The notes under the pieces: generated by a model
What the model was told of the DNA's origin: nothing
The model's input: the letters and a program-made list of their open reading frames with translations, nothing else
Databases searched by the model: none
Program-made: the position numbers and the translations under genes
Assembly: GCA_026014735.1 (NCBI GenBank)
Contig: JAOZHT010000001.1
Location: 682,001-746,000 of the forward strand
Direction: 5' to 3'
DNA: 64,000 bases
From: Candidatus Bathyarchaeota archaeon
Lineage (GTDB): Archaea > Thermoproteota > Bathyarchaeia > Bathyarchaeales > Bathycorpusculaceae
Shown: piece after piece, positions 7,977 through 17,550 of the stretch
Layout: each line of letters begins with the position of its first letter
How positions within the stretch are numbered: position 1 is the first letter of the stretch

Positions 7977-8780
7977 ATGAGCCTGCGCCTAAACCCCATC
8001 TACGATAAACTGCTTCCCCGAATGACTGAGGAAGAGTTCACAGAACTCAAAAAGTCAATCGAAACCGAGGGGCAGCATTACCCCATCATCGTCAACGAAG
8101 ACCTTGAAGTCCTCGACGGTCACCACCGCTTCCGCGCCTGCCAAGAACTCGGAGTCGAACCCGACTTCGAAGTTAAGCGCTTCGAAGATAAGCTGCTGGA
8201 GAAAAAATTCGTCATAGAAGCCAACCTGCGGCGCCGTCACCTCAACAATTTTCAGCTCGTTGAGCTTGCGGTACCATTGCTGGAAATCGAGAAGGCACTG
8301 GCTAGGCAGCGGCAATCCGTGGGCGGCAAGAATGGGCGGAACCTGCAGCTGGGGTTAGCGTCAGATGACGCGGAGCCCGAGCCGGTTTTCAAAGCCAAAG
8401 CAGCCGAGGTGGTAGCCAAAAAAGCCGGGCTGTCCACGCGGACTTTTGAGCGGGGCAAAAAAATTGTTGAGGAAGCCAGCGAAGATGACAAGCAGAAGCT
8501 CCGCGAAGGCAAAACCAGTATATCCCACGTGTACCAGGAAATCGTGGAGAGCCAAAAGCCCCCGGAGCCCGAACGTGAACTTAAAGCGCCCTCGCCATAT
8601 GACCTGCAAAACCTCGCTAACCTAAAAACGCTCCTTGAACAGATGGAGCGTCATCAGCTGTTCTGTCCCGAATGCGGAGCGGCGATGTTTGAATGCAGCA
8701 AATGCCACAAGACCCTCAAGTCCCTTCTGAGAGCCGCGCCGGAGACGGAAACAGGAGCAGACACGGATTTCCAGGGCTAA
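7977..8780 (+). CDS. ParB/Srx-fold DNA-binding regulator with C-terminal zinc ribbon
   Basis: 267 residues. The N-terminal ~90 residues are a ParB-like domain, with the signature VLDGHHRFRA at about residues 44-53. Next comes a helix-turn-helix stretch (VVAKKAGLSTRTFERGKKIVEE). The C terminus has a zinc-ribbon CPECG...CSKCHK. No ParA partner is adjacent, so a chromosome- or plasmid-partition role is unlikely. A transcription regulator or nucleoid protein is more probable, as with many lone archaeal ParB-domain proteins. Translation starts at ATG 7977, about 30 bases after the TATA-like sequence. Confidence 0.78.
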   Translation: MSLRLNPIYDKLLPRMTEEEFTELKKSIETEGQHYPIIVNEDLEVLDGHHRFRACQELGVEPDFEVKRFEDKLLEKKFVIEANLRRRHLNNFQLVELAVPLLEIEKALARQRQSVGGKNGRNLQLGLASDDAEPEPVFKAKAAEVVAKKAGLSTRTFERGKKIVEEASEDDKQKLREGKTSISHVYQEIVESQKPPEPERELKAPSPYDLQNLANLKTLLEQMERHQLFCPECGAAMFECSKCHKTLKSLLRAAPETETGADTDFQG

Positions 8781-8835
8781 ATATGGCATTTGGGGTTTCT
8801 GCAAATGAATATCGCAGCCCTACCGGAGGAGTTTA

Positions 8836-9027
8836 ATGAAAGCGGTTATTGACGCGTCCAAATGTATCTGCTGCAAAAAATGCCACGTTGCCAAAGCCTG
8901 CCCCATAAAAGCGGTTTTCCGCATCAGCAGCGACGAAGTCGCCTTCATAGACATGCACCTCTGCCACGGCTGCGGACTCTGCGCCACCGCATGCCCCGCA
9001 GGCGCCGTTGTCATGAGAGAAAGCTAA
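8836..9027 (+). CDS. Small 2[4Fe-4S] ferredoxin
   Basis: A 63-residue electron carrier. Two cluster motifs are visible: CICCKKCHVAKACP, slightly longer than the classic CX2CX2CX3CP, and CHGCGLCATACP, which fits it. The Ile/Pro-rich spacing is that of bacterial-type ferredoxins. A strong GGAGGA lies six bases before the ATG. The TAA stop is one base from the stop of the convergent regulator gene. The redox partner cannot be named. Confidence 0.88.
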   Translation: MKAVIDASKCICCKKCHVAKACPIKAVFRISSDEVAFIDMHLCHGCGLCATACPAGAVVMRES

Positions 9028-9028
9028 C

Positions 9029-9691
9029 TTACTGCTCCATTAACTGCCGGATTAACCGGCGTTCTGCCTTGCGCAGGTGCTCAACCACCGTTGAATCCGC
9101 CAAATCAAGCTTTCGCGCCAGCTCCTCAGTGGTTATTTTCCTTGGGATATCATAGTAACCCATTTTGTATGCGGCAAGCAGAACCTCGCGTTGCTTCTCG
9201 GTTAACTGGTTAAGGGGGGAGGTGGGGGAAAAACTGGCGTCTGCAAGCAGCACCACTCGGTAGCGGATGCCTAAAACGCTGACTTTCTCCATGAAATCCT
9301 TGATTTGTTGCTCGCTGCCCAGAAAGGAGAACCGGATTTTTCCCTCTCCAATGCCTATGGGTGTGAAGAGGTACCCGCTTTCTATGCCAATCGCCGAGAG
9401 CAGCGACGATAAACTGGGGCCCCCCCGCATAAACATGATGCAGGCGCCGTTTTTTTGTCTCTCAAGTATTTGGGCTTCAACTAAAAAGCCGCCTTTTAGG
9501 AGCGTTTCAACTTTTAGGTCCAGGTCTGATTCAGGGTCTTTGAATTCAACTTGGGAGATGGCGGCGAATTCGTTTTGGTCCTGCCGGAGGAAATAGAGAA
9601 GTTCGAGTGATTTGATGGGTCGGAATTCTGGGAATTCGATGCCTATTTTGGCGAGTTCTTTCTCGAAGACCTCAAGGATTAGCCGTCGCAT
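9029..9691 (-). CDS. Bat-type (HTH_10) transcription regulator
   Basis: About 220 residues. The C-terminal ~55 residues are a bacterio-opsin-activator-like helix-turn-helix (LTEKQREVLLAAYKMGYYDI, then ITTEELARKLDLADSTVVEH), common in archaea. The N-terminal part is probably a ligand- or signal-sensing domain. ATG 9691 gives the usual MRRLILEV-type N terminus. A TTG at 9751 would add 20 residues but runs through a palindrome that looks like an operator. The gene is divergent from the RND transporter, so it plausibly controls it. Confidence 0.8.
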   Translation of the reverse strand: MRRLILEVFEKELAKIGIEFPEFRPIKSLELLYFLRQDQNEFAAISQVEFKDPESDLDLKVETLLKGGFLVEAQILERQKNGACIMFMRGGPSLSSLLSAIGIESGYLFTPIGIGEGKIRFSFLGSEQQIKDFMEKVSVLGIRYRVVLLADASFSPTSPLNQLTEKQREVLLAAYKMGYYDIPRKITTEELARKLDLADSTVVEHLRKAERRLIRQLMEQ

Positions 9692-9731
9692 ACCGAAACG
9701 GTCATTTGGTCGATGATATACTTTTCCATGA

Positions 9732-9747
9732 ACCGAGTATATTCGGT
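9732..9747. promoter_or_regulatory. Palindrome ACCGA-N6-TCGGT between regulator and transporter
   Basis: A perfect five-base inverted repeat around GTATAT lies between the HTH_10 regulator and the MMPL transporter. It is a candidate operator for autoregulation and for control of the transporter. Confidence 0.4.
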
Positions 9748-9827
9748 GCAACCTTAAAGAGAAGCCGAATCATCCATACTAAGGTCAAAATTACGATAGA
9801 TAACCGACTAAACAGGAGACAACCAAT

Positions 9828-12800
9828 TTGGCTAATCATAAAGTTAATCTCTTCGGAAAGCTTGGGCGCGTAATCACCAAACGCAAGTTCTCAATAATCG
9901 CTGTTTGGCTTCTGCTTCTGGCAATCGTGCTACCCATTGTGCTGACTGCCAGCGGAGTCTCTTCACTTACCATGAACTCCTCCACGGACAACAGCATAGA
10001 ATCCGCCAAAGCCAACGACATAATAAAAACCCAGTTTCAAAAGAGCGTTTCAAACGACTCCCTCATAATTGTAATTTCAACCAGTGATGCTTCATCGCTA
10101 AGCACACAGGACTTCATCGATGAACTCACACGGCAAATTAACGAATCCTCCACCATAAAGGGCGTCGAAAACATAACCAGCGTCTACTCGATTCTTATCC
10201 CCGCCCTAAACCAGACTAATCAGGCTCTTTATCTAGCCTATGATGGCGGCAACTTGACCTATAGTCTCCTCTACAGTGTCCCCACCATCTACTCAAATGT
10301 TTGGTACCAAGCCTACAACACCACCAAGGCGTCGCAGTTGATGCCGGGTCTTAACCAGACCAATCAGGGCGTTTACTCGGTCTATGACAACGCCAACATG
10401 ACTTACTATATGCTCTACAGTGTCCCCGCCACGTACTCCGGCATCTGGGCAGGCGCCTACACGGCACTGGAGAACGCCAACTTAACCTACAACCTGCTCT
10501 ACAGCATACCCGCAATTTATCTTAACGCTTGGCAGCAGGCGATGACCTCCACTTTGGGCAACGTAGACCAATCCAACGTAATCGCGAACCAAACCACCGC
10601 GCAGATGCTCTACGCCGCTGACCCCGCCGCGTATGCCCAGTACACCTCTCATCTGCTCCAAGCTTTCCATGGCGCATGGACCCAAAGCTACCTTAACCCC
10701 TCCACAGCGGCATGGACGCCTCTTGAACGCGCCACCTTTGCCTCAGACCAAACCAACCAGCTCTACATCAACACGTTCCTAGCCGGCGACGTCACCGCCC
10801 AAGCATTCACAAACGCACTCGCCAACACCCTTACCCTTCAAGATTACCTAACTAACACCCAAACAGAAAACAACATCGCACTCACCGACTTCATCATCCA
10901 AATATTAAACAGCATGTCAAGCGGCAGCGGCATGTCCCTTAGCGACATCCAAGCGGCGCCCGCAGCCTCCTACAGCCTAGACCCCTACACCATCGCCGCC
11001 TTCAACACGGTAGCTTATAGTCAAACTGCTGCGCTGCTTTCTCAAGCTGACCCAGCCGCCTACACAGAGTACCTTGCACCGCTGCTCTACGGGTTTAATG
11101 CCACTTGGGCAATGAGTTTCCAGAATCCCGCAACCCAAACCTTCACCTCAACCGATCGGGCATCGCTGGCAGCCAACATAACAGTGCAGAACTACATCAG
11201 CACTGCCTTAGCTGGCAACGCAACGATGCAGGGGTTTGTGAAGGCATTAACGCAGACTTTCTCACTCAACAGCTTCCTCACCAACACTGCCCAACAAAAC
11301 AATGAGCAACTCCGCAGCTTCGCCATCGAGTACGTTGCCAATCAGTCGAACACCGCTAAATCTTTTGTTGCGGCAGCCTTTAATTTGGGCAGAGCCCCCT
11401 CCAGCAGCGCATTGGCTGCTTTAGCTGACAACGTGATTTGGTACTCGCCTAATTATGGTTTAGACAGTTTCATTTCGCTGTTTAACGGGATCTCCTATAA
11501 CCAGACGCGTAGCATCCTAAAAGACATCGATGAATCCGCCTACACTGACTACACCTCGCATCTGCTGGACATGTTCAATGCGTCGTGGAGCCAGCGTGTT
11601 CCCTCTCAGCCTACGGCAAGTTGGATTAACCAGACTGCCTCCGCTGCCTCAAACGCCATAAACGGCAAGTTCATAGACACTTACCTAAGCGACGGCGCAG
11701 ACTTCTCCAAGCAGATAGCAGCGTCCCTTACCTTGCAGGATTTCCTTAACGCCAACAGCACCTACACCAACGCCAAAATTGAGACTTTGACCCTCGACTA
11801 CGTTGCCAACGAATCGGGTTTATCGAGGCAGCTTATCTCAGCGGTCTATAACATGGGCGAGAACGCATCCGAAAGCGCCCTTAAAACTTTGGCGTCAAGC
11901 GTCATCTCGGACCCTGATGCTTACAATTTAGGCGAAGAATTCAACACGCTACTTACCTCGTTTGTTTCGCCCAACAACGATGTAACGCTTGTATCAGTAA
12001 CCTTTGACGGCTCACATGACGGTAACCTGCTTGCCATCCGCGGCATCATCGCTGATCTCCTCGCCCAGAATCCCAGCGACATCCAGGACGCTCAAGTCAC
12101 AGGCGCCGACGCCCTCAACTATGACTTTATGCAGTCAACCTTCCAGGACCTCGAGCTTATCCTCCCCGTCACCATCGCGCTGCTTGTCATAGCGACGGCG
12201 CTGTTCTTCCGCTCCATCGTTACCCCCATCATCACTTTAGGCACCATCGGAATCGGCCTTGGCGTCTCGCAGATTTTCCCCTATCTAGTCGGCACCTACA
12301 TCAACCAGGTAGACTACACTGTAAACACGATTCTTTTAACCGTGCTCATTGGGGTCGGAACCGACTATAGCATCTTTGTGCTCGCGCGGCACCGCGAGGA
12401 ACGCATCAACGGCCTTCCACTCTTTGAAGCCATCAAAAAATCCATCACCTGGGCAGGCGAAAGCATCGTTACCAGCGGCGCCACCGTCATCATTTCCTTC
12501 CTGGCGCTGTCGGCAACCTCCATGATTTTCCTTCAAACCATGGGGTTAATCGTGGGCTGCGGCGTCATTGTTACGCTTCTGGCATCGCTGACTTTCGCGC
12601 CTGCCTTAGCCGCGATTCTGGGCGACCGCATATTCTGGCCCAACTCAGGCGAGCGCTTTGCACGCTACGCCGCAGGCATCACCGAGAAGAACCAGCGCAG
12701 AGGCGGCTACTTTGCCCGAAGCGGCTCCTTCTCAGTGAAACATGGCAAAGTCATCATACTCTTAGCGGTGCTTGTCACGGTGCCTGCCTTCTATGTCTAC

Positions 12801-13922
12801 GCGTCCACCACGCCTACCTATGACATGATAGGAAGCGCCTCAAGCAGCCTGGAATCCATCTCAGCCTCGACAACGCTTACGGATTCGTTTGGTGGCGGCA
12901 GAATGTTGCCGACTTACGCGGTGGTGACGTTCTCAAGCCCGATTGTAACTAATGGCAGCTTCAACATGGGCGAGATGGCGACGCTTCAAGCCATCACCGA
13001 AAGCATCACAGGCGACGACGGCCTACAGGAAGTCACCGGACCCACCATGCCCTTCGGCGACCCCGTTGACTACCAAACAATCACTAACCAATCCGACTCC
13101 ACCACCTACAATGCCATGCTAAGCGCCATAGGCGACGATAACCAATCCGCATTGATAACGATAAAATTCAACGTTGACCCCTACTCCACCGAAGCCATGG
13201 ATTATGCCAAAGAAATCCGCAGCAGCCTCCACGCAAACTTCGACGACGCAGCAAACGTCACCGGCATCTATCTAGGCGGCACCACCGGCGAAACCCTTGA
13301 CATGCGCAACACCTTTGAGAACCAATTTGCCCAGATATTGCCCATAGTCGCGTTGGGCGTCGGCATCGTCCTCTTCATCGTGCTGGGCTCGCTGATACTG
13401 CCCGTCTTTGCTATCCTCTCGGTGTTGATGAGCATCGTTTGGACGCTGGCAGTCACTGTGGTGGTGTTCCAAGCTGCATTCGGCTACGGACTGCTCTTCA
13501 TTACGCCGCTGATACTCTTCGTGCTGCTGCTGGGGCTAGGCATGGACTACAACATCTTCATCCTCACCCGCATCCGTGAAGAAGCCAGCAAAGGCCAGCA
13601 TCTAAACGACGCTATCGTGCATGCGATTCAGCAGACAGGCGGCATCATCACAGCCGCAGCCATCATACTGGCGGGTTCACTGGGCGCTATGATGCTTTCC
13701 AGCAACATGATGCTGCGTGAAATGGGCTTCGCATTCGCCTTTAGCATCCTCATCGATGCCCTCGTGGTACGCACCTACATTGTGCCCGCTGTTATGGCGA
13801 CGTTTGGCAAATGGAACTGGTATAACCCCATCAAGCGGCTGCAGCGAATCAAAGGCTTAGACGGCAACGGCAAAACCAGCGTATCCACCGAGCAAAACGG
13901 CGGCGAAACGAAAACCCAGTAG
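9828..13922 (+). CDS. RND/MMPL-family transporter with a very large repetitive outer loop
   Basis: A 1364-residue membrane exporter. The first helix is at about residues 18-42. Two five- to six-helix MMPL blocks follow, marked by GTDYSIFVLARHREE near residue 845 and GMDYNIFILTRIREEA near 1238, the canonical MMPL motifs. The loop between helix 1 and helix 2 is about 730 residues, far longer than usual in the family. It contains three short LNQTNQ/NLTYxLLYS units (around 125, 173 and 214) and three long units starting around 260, 402 and 563 (xADPAAY or xDESAY, YTSHLL, TLQDFL). Start is TTG, preceded by GGAGA. It probably exports lipids or drugs; the outer domain may contact the S-layer. Confidence 0.88.
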   Translation: MANHKVNLFGKLGRVITKRKFSIIAVWLLLLAIVLPIVLTASGVSSLTMNSSTDNSIESAKANDIIKTQFQKSVSNDSLIIVISTSDASSLSTQDFIDELTRQINESSTIKGVENITSVYSILIPALNQTNQALYLAYDGGNLTYSLLYSVPTIYSNVWYQAYNTTKASQLMPGLNQTNQGVYSVYDNANMTYYMLYSVPATYSGIWAGAYTALENANLTYNLLYSIPAIYLNAWQQAMTSTLGNVDQSNVIANQTTAQMLYAADPAAYAQYTSHLLQAFHGAWTQSYLNPSTAAWTPLERATFASDQTNQLYINTFLAGDVTAQAFTNALANTLTLQDYLTNTQTENNIALTDFIIQILNSMSSGSGMSLSDIQAAPAASYSLDPYTIAAFNTVAYSQTAALLSQADPAAYTEYLAPLLYGFNATWAMSFQNPATQTFTSTDRASLAANITVQNYISTALAGNATMQGFVKALTQTFSLNSFLTNTAQQNNEQLRSFAIEYVANQSNTAKSFVAAAFNLGRAPSSSALAALADNVIWYSPNYGLDSFISLFNGISYNQTRSILKDIDESAYTDYTSHLLDMFNASWSQRVPSQPTASWINQTASAASNAINGKFIDTYLSDGADFSKQIAASLTLQDFLNANSTYTNAKIETLTLDYVANESGLSRQLISAVYNMGENASESALKTLASSVISDPDAYNLGEEFNTLLTSFVSPNNDVTLVSVTFDGSHDGNLLAIRGIIADLLAQNPSDIQDAQVTGADALNYDFMQSTFQDLELILPVTIALLVIATALFFRSIVTPIITLGTIGIGLGVSQIFPYLVGTYINQVDYTVNTILLTVLIGVGTDYSIFVLARHREERINGLPLFEAIKKSITWAGESIVTSGATVIISFLALSATSMIFLQTMGLIVGCGVIVTLLASLTFAPALAAILGDRIFWPNSGERFARYAAGITEKNQRRGGYFARSGSFSVKHGKVIILLAVLVTVPAFYVYASTTPTYDMIGSASSSLESISASTTLTDSFGGGRMLPTYAVVTFSSPIVTNGSFNMGEMATLQAITESITGDDGLQEVTGPTMPFGDPVDYQTITNQSDSTTYNAMLSAIGDDNQSALITIKFNVDPYSTEAMDYAKEIRSSLHANFDDAANVTGIYLGGTTGETLDMRNTFENQFAQILPIVALGVGIVLFIVLGSLILPVFAILSVLMSIVWTLAVTVVVFQAAFGYGLLFITPLILFVLLLGLGMDYNIFILTRIREEASKGQHLNDAIVHAIQQTGGIITAAAIILAGSLGAMMLSSNMMLREMGFAFAFSILIDALVVRTYIVPAVMATFGKWNWYNPIKRLQRIKGLDGNGKTSVSTEQNGGETKTQ

Positions 13923-13928
13923 AAACCT

Positions 13929-13965
13929 ATGGGAACCACCTGGTTCCCCCAACAATCTTTTTATA
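13929..13965 (+). terminator. Hairpin and T-run after the MMPL gene, overlapping the next TATA box
   Basis: GGGAACCA and TGGTTCCC form an eight-base stem around a two-base loop at 13930-13947. About a dozen bases later comes CTTTTTATAAG. The T-run can serve termination, and TTTTTATAA can serve as the TATA box of the MFS gene starting at 14023. Confidence 0.5.
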
Positions 13966-14022
13966 AGCCATTCCACCCAATCCAAAAGATTTTGTTAAAA
14001 CAAACCATCAGATGACCCGTTT

Positions 14023-15678
14023 ATGGTTCAGTACAAGTGGGTTGCACTCTCCAACACAACTCTTGGCATGCTCATGGCATCCATCGACATGACCATCGTG
14101 CTTATCGCTTTGCCATCGATTTTCAGGGGCATCCAAATCGACCCCTTCACCAGCTTCCAGTACCTGCTCTGGGTGATGTTCGGCTACAGCATCGTCACCG
14201 CAGTGCTTCTGGTGACCTTCGGCAGACTCAGTGACATGTTCGGCAGGGTTAAACTCTACAATTTAGGTTTCCTCATATTCACCATCGGCTCCATCTTGCT
14301 CTCGATTACCCCTAGCACCGGCGATGCAGGCGCAATAGAGCTGATTATCTTCAGAATCGTCCAGGGCGTGGGCGCAGCGTTTCTGTTCTCCAACAGCGGC
14401 GCCATCATCACCGACGCCTTTCCCGAGAACGAACGCGGTAAAGCCCTCGGCATAAACCAGCTTGCCTTCCTTGCAGGCTCCTTAATCGGGCTGGTTCTAG
14501 GCGGCGTTTTAGCAGTTTACGATTGGCGTTTGGTCTTCTTGGTCAGTGTTCCCGTGGGCATCGCGGGCACCGTGTGGTCCTATTGGAAACTTAAAGAGCA
14601 GCATGTGGTGCGCCGCAAGCAGAAGCTCGATGTGTGGGGCAACATATGCTTCGGCGGCGGCTTAACCCTGATATTGCTCGGCATAACCTATGGTTTAACC
14701 CCCTACGGCGGCTCCTCGATGGGCTGGGCTAACCCCATGGTAATTGCCTTCTTCGCCATAGGCGCCGCGTTACTGTTTGCTTTTCCCTTTGTCGAACGCA
14801 AAGCAGCTGACCCCATGTTTAGGCTTGAACTCTTCAAAAACCGCACCTTCGCCGCAGGTAACATCGCCACCTTCTTGAGTTCCATGTCGCGGGGCGGCGT
14901 GATGATTATGCTGGTGGTGCTGCTTCAAGGCATCTGGCTGCCCCTGCATGGCTACAGCTACGAGGACGCGCCGTTCTGGGCAGGCATATTTATGATACCC
15001 ATGTCCATCGGCATCGCCATTACGGGTCCCCTAAGCGGCTACCTCAGCGACAAGCATGGCGCCCGCACCTTCGCAACCGTCGGCATGATAATTACGGGCC
15101 TGACCTTTCTGATGTTCACGCTTTTACCCGCCAACTTCGAGTACCTGCCCTTCGCGCTTATACTGCTGGTTATGGGCTTGGGCAACGGCATCTTCATGTC
15201 GCCTAACATGGCGTCTGTGATGAACAGCTGCCCCGCTGAGCACCGAGGCGCCGCATCCGGCATGCGCTCGACGCTGCAGAACTGCGGTCAAACCATCAGC
15301 CAAGCCATATTCTTCTCGATAATCATCATCAGCCTCAACGCCAACCTCCCCGCGGCGTTATCCAGTGCGGCAGCGGATGCAGGGGCTTCACCTCAGCTTG
15401 CCGCAGCCTTCAGCGTTACACCTGCCTCAGGCGCCCTCTTCGCGGCCTTCCTAGGCTACAACCCCATCGGTACCCTGCTGCAGTCAATGGGCTCAGTTGC
15501 CTCTGGGCTGCCTGCCTCCACGTTAAATGTCCTGCAGGGACAAACCTTCTTCCCCAACGCCATAGCCGCCCCCTTCATGTCCGCGCTAACCGTGGCGTTC
15601 ATTCTTGCGGCGGTACTGTGCTTTTTGGCTGCGTTGTTCTCGGCGATGCGGGGATCCAAGAGCAAAAGCGGCGCCTAA
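14023..15678 (+). CDS. MFS drug exporter, DHA2 (EmrB/QacA) family
   Basis: 551 residues with about 14 hydrophobic helices, the length of the 14-helix DHA2 proton antiporters. Helix 1 carries LGMLMASIDMTIVLIALP, whose ASIDMTIV matches the LDxTVVNVALP region of the family. Motif A is the loop FGRLSDMFGRVKLY near residue 65, and the middle of the protein contains YLSDKHGAR. It likely extrudes hydrophobic compounds using the proton gradient. Its position right after the RND transporter on the same strand suggests an efflux cluster, though a hairpin and its own TATA box separate them. Confidence 0.92.
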   Translation: MVQYKWVALSNTTLGMLMASIDMTIVLIALPSIFRGIQIDPFTSFQYLLWVMFGYSIVTAVLLVTFGRLSDMFGRVKLYNLGFLIFTIGSILLSITPSTGDAGAIELIIFRIVQGVGAAFLFSNSGAIITDAFPENERGKALGINQLAFLAGSLIGLVLGGVLAVYDWRLVFLVSVPVGIAGTVWSYWKLKEQHVVRRKQKLDVWGNICFGGGLTLILLGITYGLTPYGGSSMGWANPMVIAFFAIGAALLFAFPFVERKAADPMFRLELFKNRTFAAGNIATFLSSMSRGGVMIMLVVLLQGIWLPLHGYSYEDAPFWAGIFMIPMSIGIAITGPLSGYLSDKHGARTFATVGMIITGLTFLMFTLLPANFEYLPFALILLVMGLGNGIFMSPNMASVMNSCPAEHRGAASGMRSTLQNCGQTISQAIFFSIIIISLNANLPAALSSAAADAGASPQLAAAFSVTPASGALFAAFLGYNPIGTLLQSMGSVASGLPASTLNVLQGQTFFPNAIAAPFMSALTVAFILAAVLCFLAALFSAMRGSKSKSGA

Positions 15679-15761
15679 GCCCCCGTGTCAGGGCTTGATG
15701 GCGAGGAAAAGGTTTTTGCAGGCACAAATAATATAGCATAAAGGCGCCCACAGTATCCACA

Positions 15762-16994
15762 GTGAAATCCATGCCAGGCACCTATTCACGATTACTGGGC
15801 GTAGTAGGCAAACCTAATACGGGTAAATCCACGTTCTTCAGCGCCGCCACCCTAGCCGCGGCGGAAATCGCCAACTACCCCTTCACAACCATCAAACCTA
15901 ACCGCGGCGTCGGCTACGTCCGCAGCCCCTGCGTCCACCCTGACTTCGGCGTGCAGGATAACCCAAAAAACAGCCTCTGCCTAGACGGCGTCCGATTGGT
16001 ACCTGTCGAGATCATCGACATCGCAGGCATCGTGCCTGGCGCATGGGAAGGACGAGGATTAGGCAACCAGTTCCTCGACGAAATCCGCCGCGCCGACGCC
16101 TTGGTGCATATCGTGGATGCCAGCGGCGGCACCGACTGCGAGGGCAAAAGCTGCAAGCCCGGCGAACATGATCCCGTCGAGGATGTGGCGTTTTTGGAGA
16201 AGGAAATCACGATGTGGATGGTCACGATTCTCAAAAAGGACTGGGCACGTATTTCACGCACCGCTGAGCAGGACAAAAAAGGCATCGCCCATCACCTTGA
16301 AGACCGCCTCAACGGGCTGAGCATCCGCAAAACCTGCGTGAACGAAGCCATCCGCAAAGCCGGCTTAAACATCGATAAACCCGCGACGTGGAGCGATGAG
16401 GATTTCTACCGCTTCATCGACCAGCTCCGATGCATCTCCAAGCCCCTGCTTATCGTTGCCAACAAAATCGATTTGCCCACCGCTCAGGCTAACGTGGAGC
16501 GCCTCAAAAAGCTGGGGCACATCGTTATTCCAGCTTCAGCCGAAGCCGAGCTGGTGCTAAGACGCGCCGCCGAGAAGGGCCTAATCGAATACAAACCCGG
16601 CGATGGCGACTTCAAAATCCTGCAGCCTGAAAAGCTCTCATTGGGGCAGATACGTGCGCTTGAGGCAGTTAAGGAGAAAATCCTGCGGCCTAACGGCAGC
16701 ACGGGCGTGCAAGCAGCCCTAAACACTGCCTACCAGAAGCTGCTGGACATGATTGTGGTGTACCCTGTCGAGGACATCGAGCACCTCAGCGACCATGGCG
16801 GACGGGTGTTGCCTGATGCATATTTGGTTCCTAGAGGCACAACCGCGCATCAATTCGCCTATGTCATCCACACCGAGCTGGGCGATAATTTCCTCTATGC
16901 AGTCGACGCTAGGGATAAACGGCGAATCGGCGAAGAAACAGTGCTAAAGGACCGCGATGTCATCTCGATTGTCAGCACCAAAAAACGCTCGTAG
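15762..16994 (+). CDS. YchF-like OBG-family GTPase with TGS domain (archaeal)
   Basis: 410 residues. The P-loop is GKPNTGKS (16-23), G3 is DIAGIVPG near 86, and G4 is the GTP-specific NKID near 233. Bacterial YchF instead has an altered G4 and prefers ATP. An archaeal insertion CEGKSC...EKEITMWM lies between G3 and G4. The C-terminal ~80 residues form a TGS domain (LPDAYLVPRGTTAHQFAYVIH). Proteins of this kind bind ribosomes or tRNA-like ligands in the cytoplasm. Start is GTG 15762 or ATG 15771. A TATA-like ATAATATAG lies about 30 bases upstream. Monocistronic. Confidence 0.88.
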   Translation: MKSMPGTYSRLLGVVGKPNTGKSTFFSAATLAAAEIANYPFTTIKPNRGVGYVRSPCVHPDFGVQDNPKNSLCLDGVRLVPVEIIDIAGIVPGAWEGRGLGNQFLDEIRRADALVHIVDASGGTDCEGKSCKPGEHDPVEDVAFLEKEITMWMVTILKKDWARISRTAEQDKKGIAHHLEDRLNGLSIRKTCVNEAIRKAGLNIDKPATWSDEDFYRFIDQLRCISKPLLIVANKIDLPTAQANVERLKKLGHIVIPASAEAELVLRRAAEKGLIEYKPGDGDFKILQPEKLSLGQIRALEAVKEKILRPNGSTGVQAALNTAYQKLLDMIVVYPVEDIEHLSDHGGRVLPDAYLVPRGTTAHQFAYVIHTELGDNFLYAVDARDKRRIGEETVLKDRDVISIVSTKKRS

Positions 16995-17110
16995 AAGACG
17001 ATTTGGGGCTTATTCTTGCTCCTATTCTTTGCCTTCTTCGGCTCAGTCGAGTTCTCTGGAGCGCCTTTTTACGCGGGCCAATCATCTGCATGTTTTTTGT
17101 AGTGCTCTGT

Positions 17111-17530
17111 TTACAGCGTCATCTCTGCGAGTTTTAATGAACTGTCAACTTGGATGCCTTTTGTGCCGGTGACAAAACGTGTCAGCTTCGAATCTGCCTC
17201 CGCGCCTATGGTGAGGGCTCGGTCGCCCTTGTAGGAGACAGTTATTGTTACGCCTTCTCGACATAGATCCTCCACTATTTCCTTAACAAGGGGTCTTGAA
17301 TCTCCCGCTGCTTTGATGTTATCGATGCCTTTCTTTAGGGTCTCTTTGAGGCCTCCGCTTGTTGCGCCTTCACGTGTACTGCTGATCACGTCATGGATCA
17401 ATTCTTTATCGGTGATGTTAACGTCGACTTTTTTGTTATTCACGTTAATTTCCATCTGGGGAACGTTGCCTTCACTGATGGTTATTTTTCCAGTTTTCAG
17501 CATCTCAATTAAAAAAGTGGGTAATTGCAT
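17111..17530 (-). CDS. Unrecognised conserved-looking protein (139 aa)
   Basis: I do not recognise this soluble 139-residue protein. It has an N-terminal beta-rich stretch (GKITISEGNVPQMEINVNNKKVDVNI), a charged central helix region (GLKETLKKGIDNIKAAG), and a C-terminal part ending VDSSLKLAEMTL. It lies 20 bases after the 80-residue gene on the same strand, and both share a theme of short amphipathic segments, so a two-gene operon is likely. Start is ATG. Codon usage resembles its neighbours. Confidence 0.65.
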   Translation of the reverse strand: MQLPTFLIEMLKTGKITISEGNVPQMEINVNNKKVDVNITDKELIHDVISSTREGATSGGLKETLKKGIDNIKAAGDSRPLVKEIVEDLCREGVTITVSYKGDRALTIGAEADSKLTRFVTGTKGIQVDSSLKLAEMTL

Positions 17531-17550
17531 CTTTGGCGCCTACACCGTGG

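Noticed and set aside
7977-8780. Plasmid or chromosome partition locus
   Set aside because: No ParA gene and no parS-like array of many sites were found; only two palindromes and a half-site.
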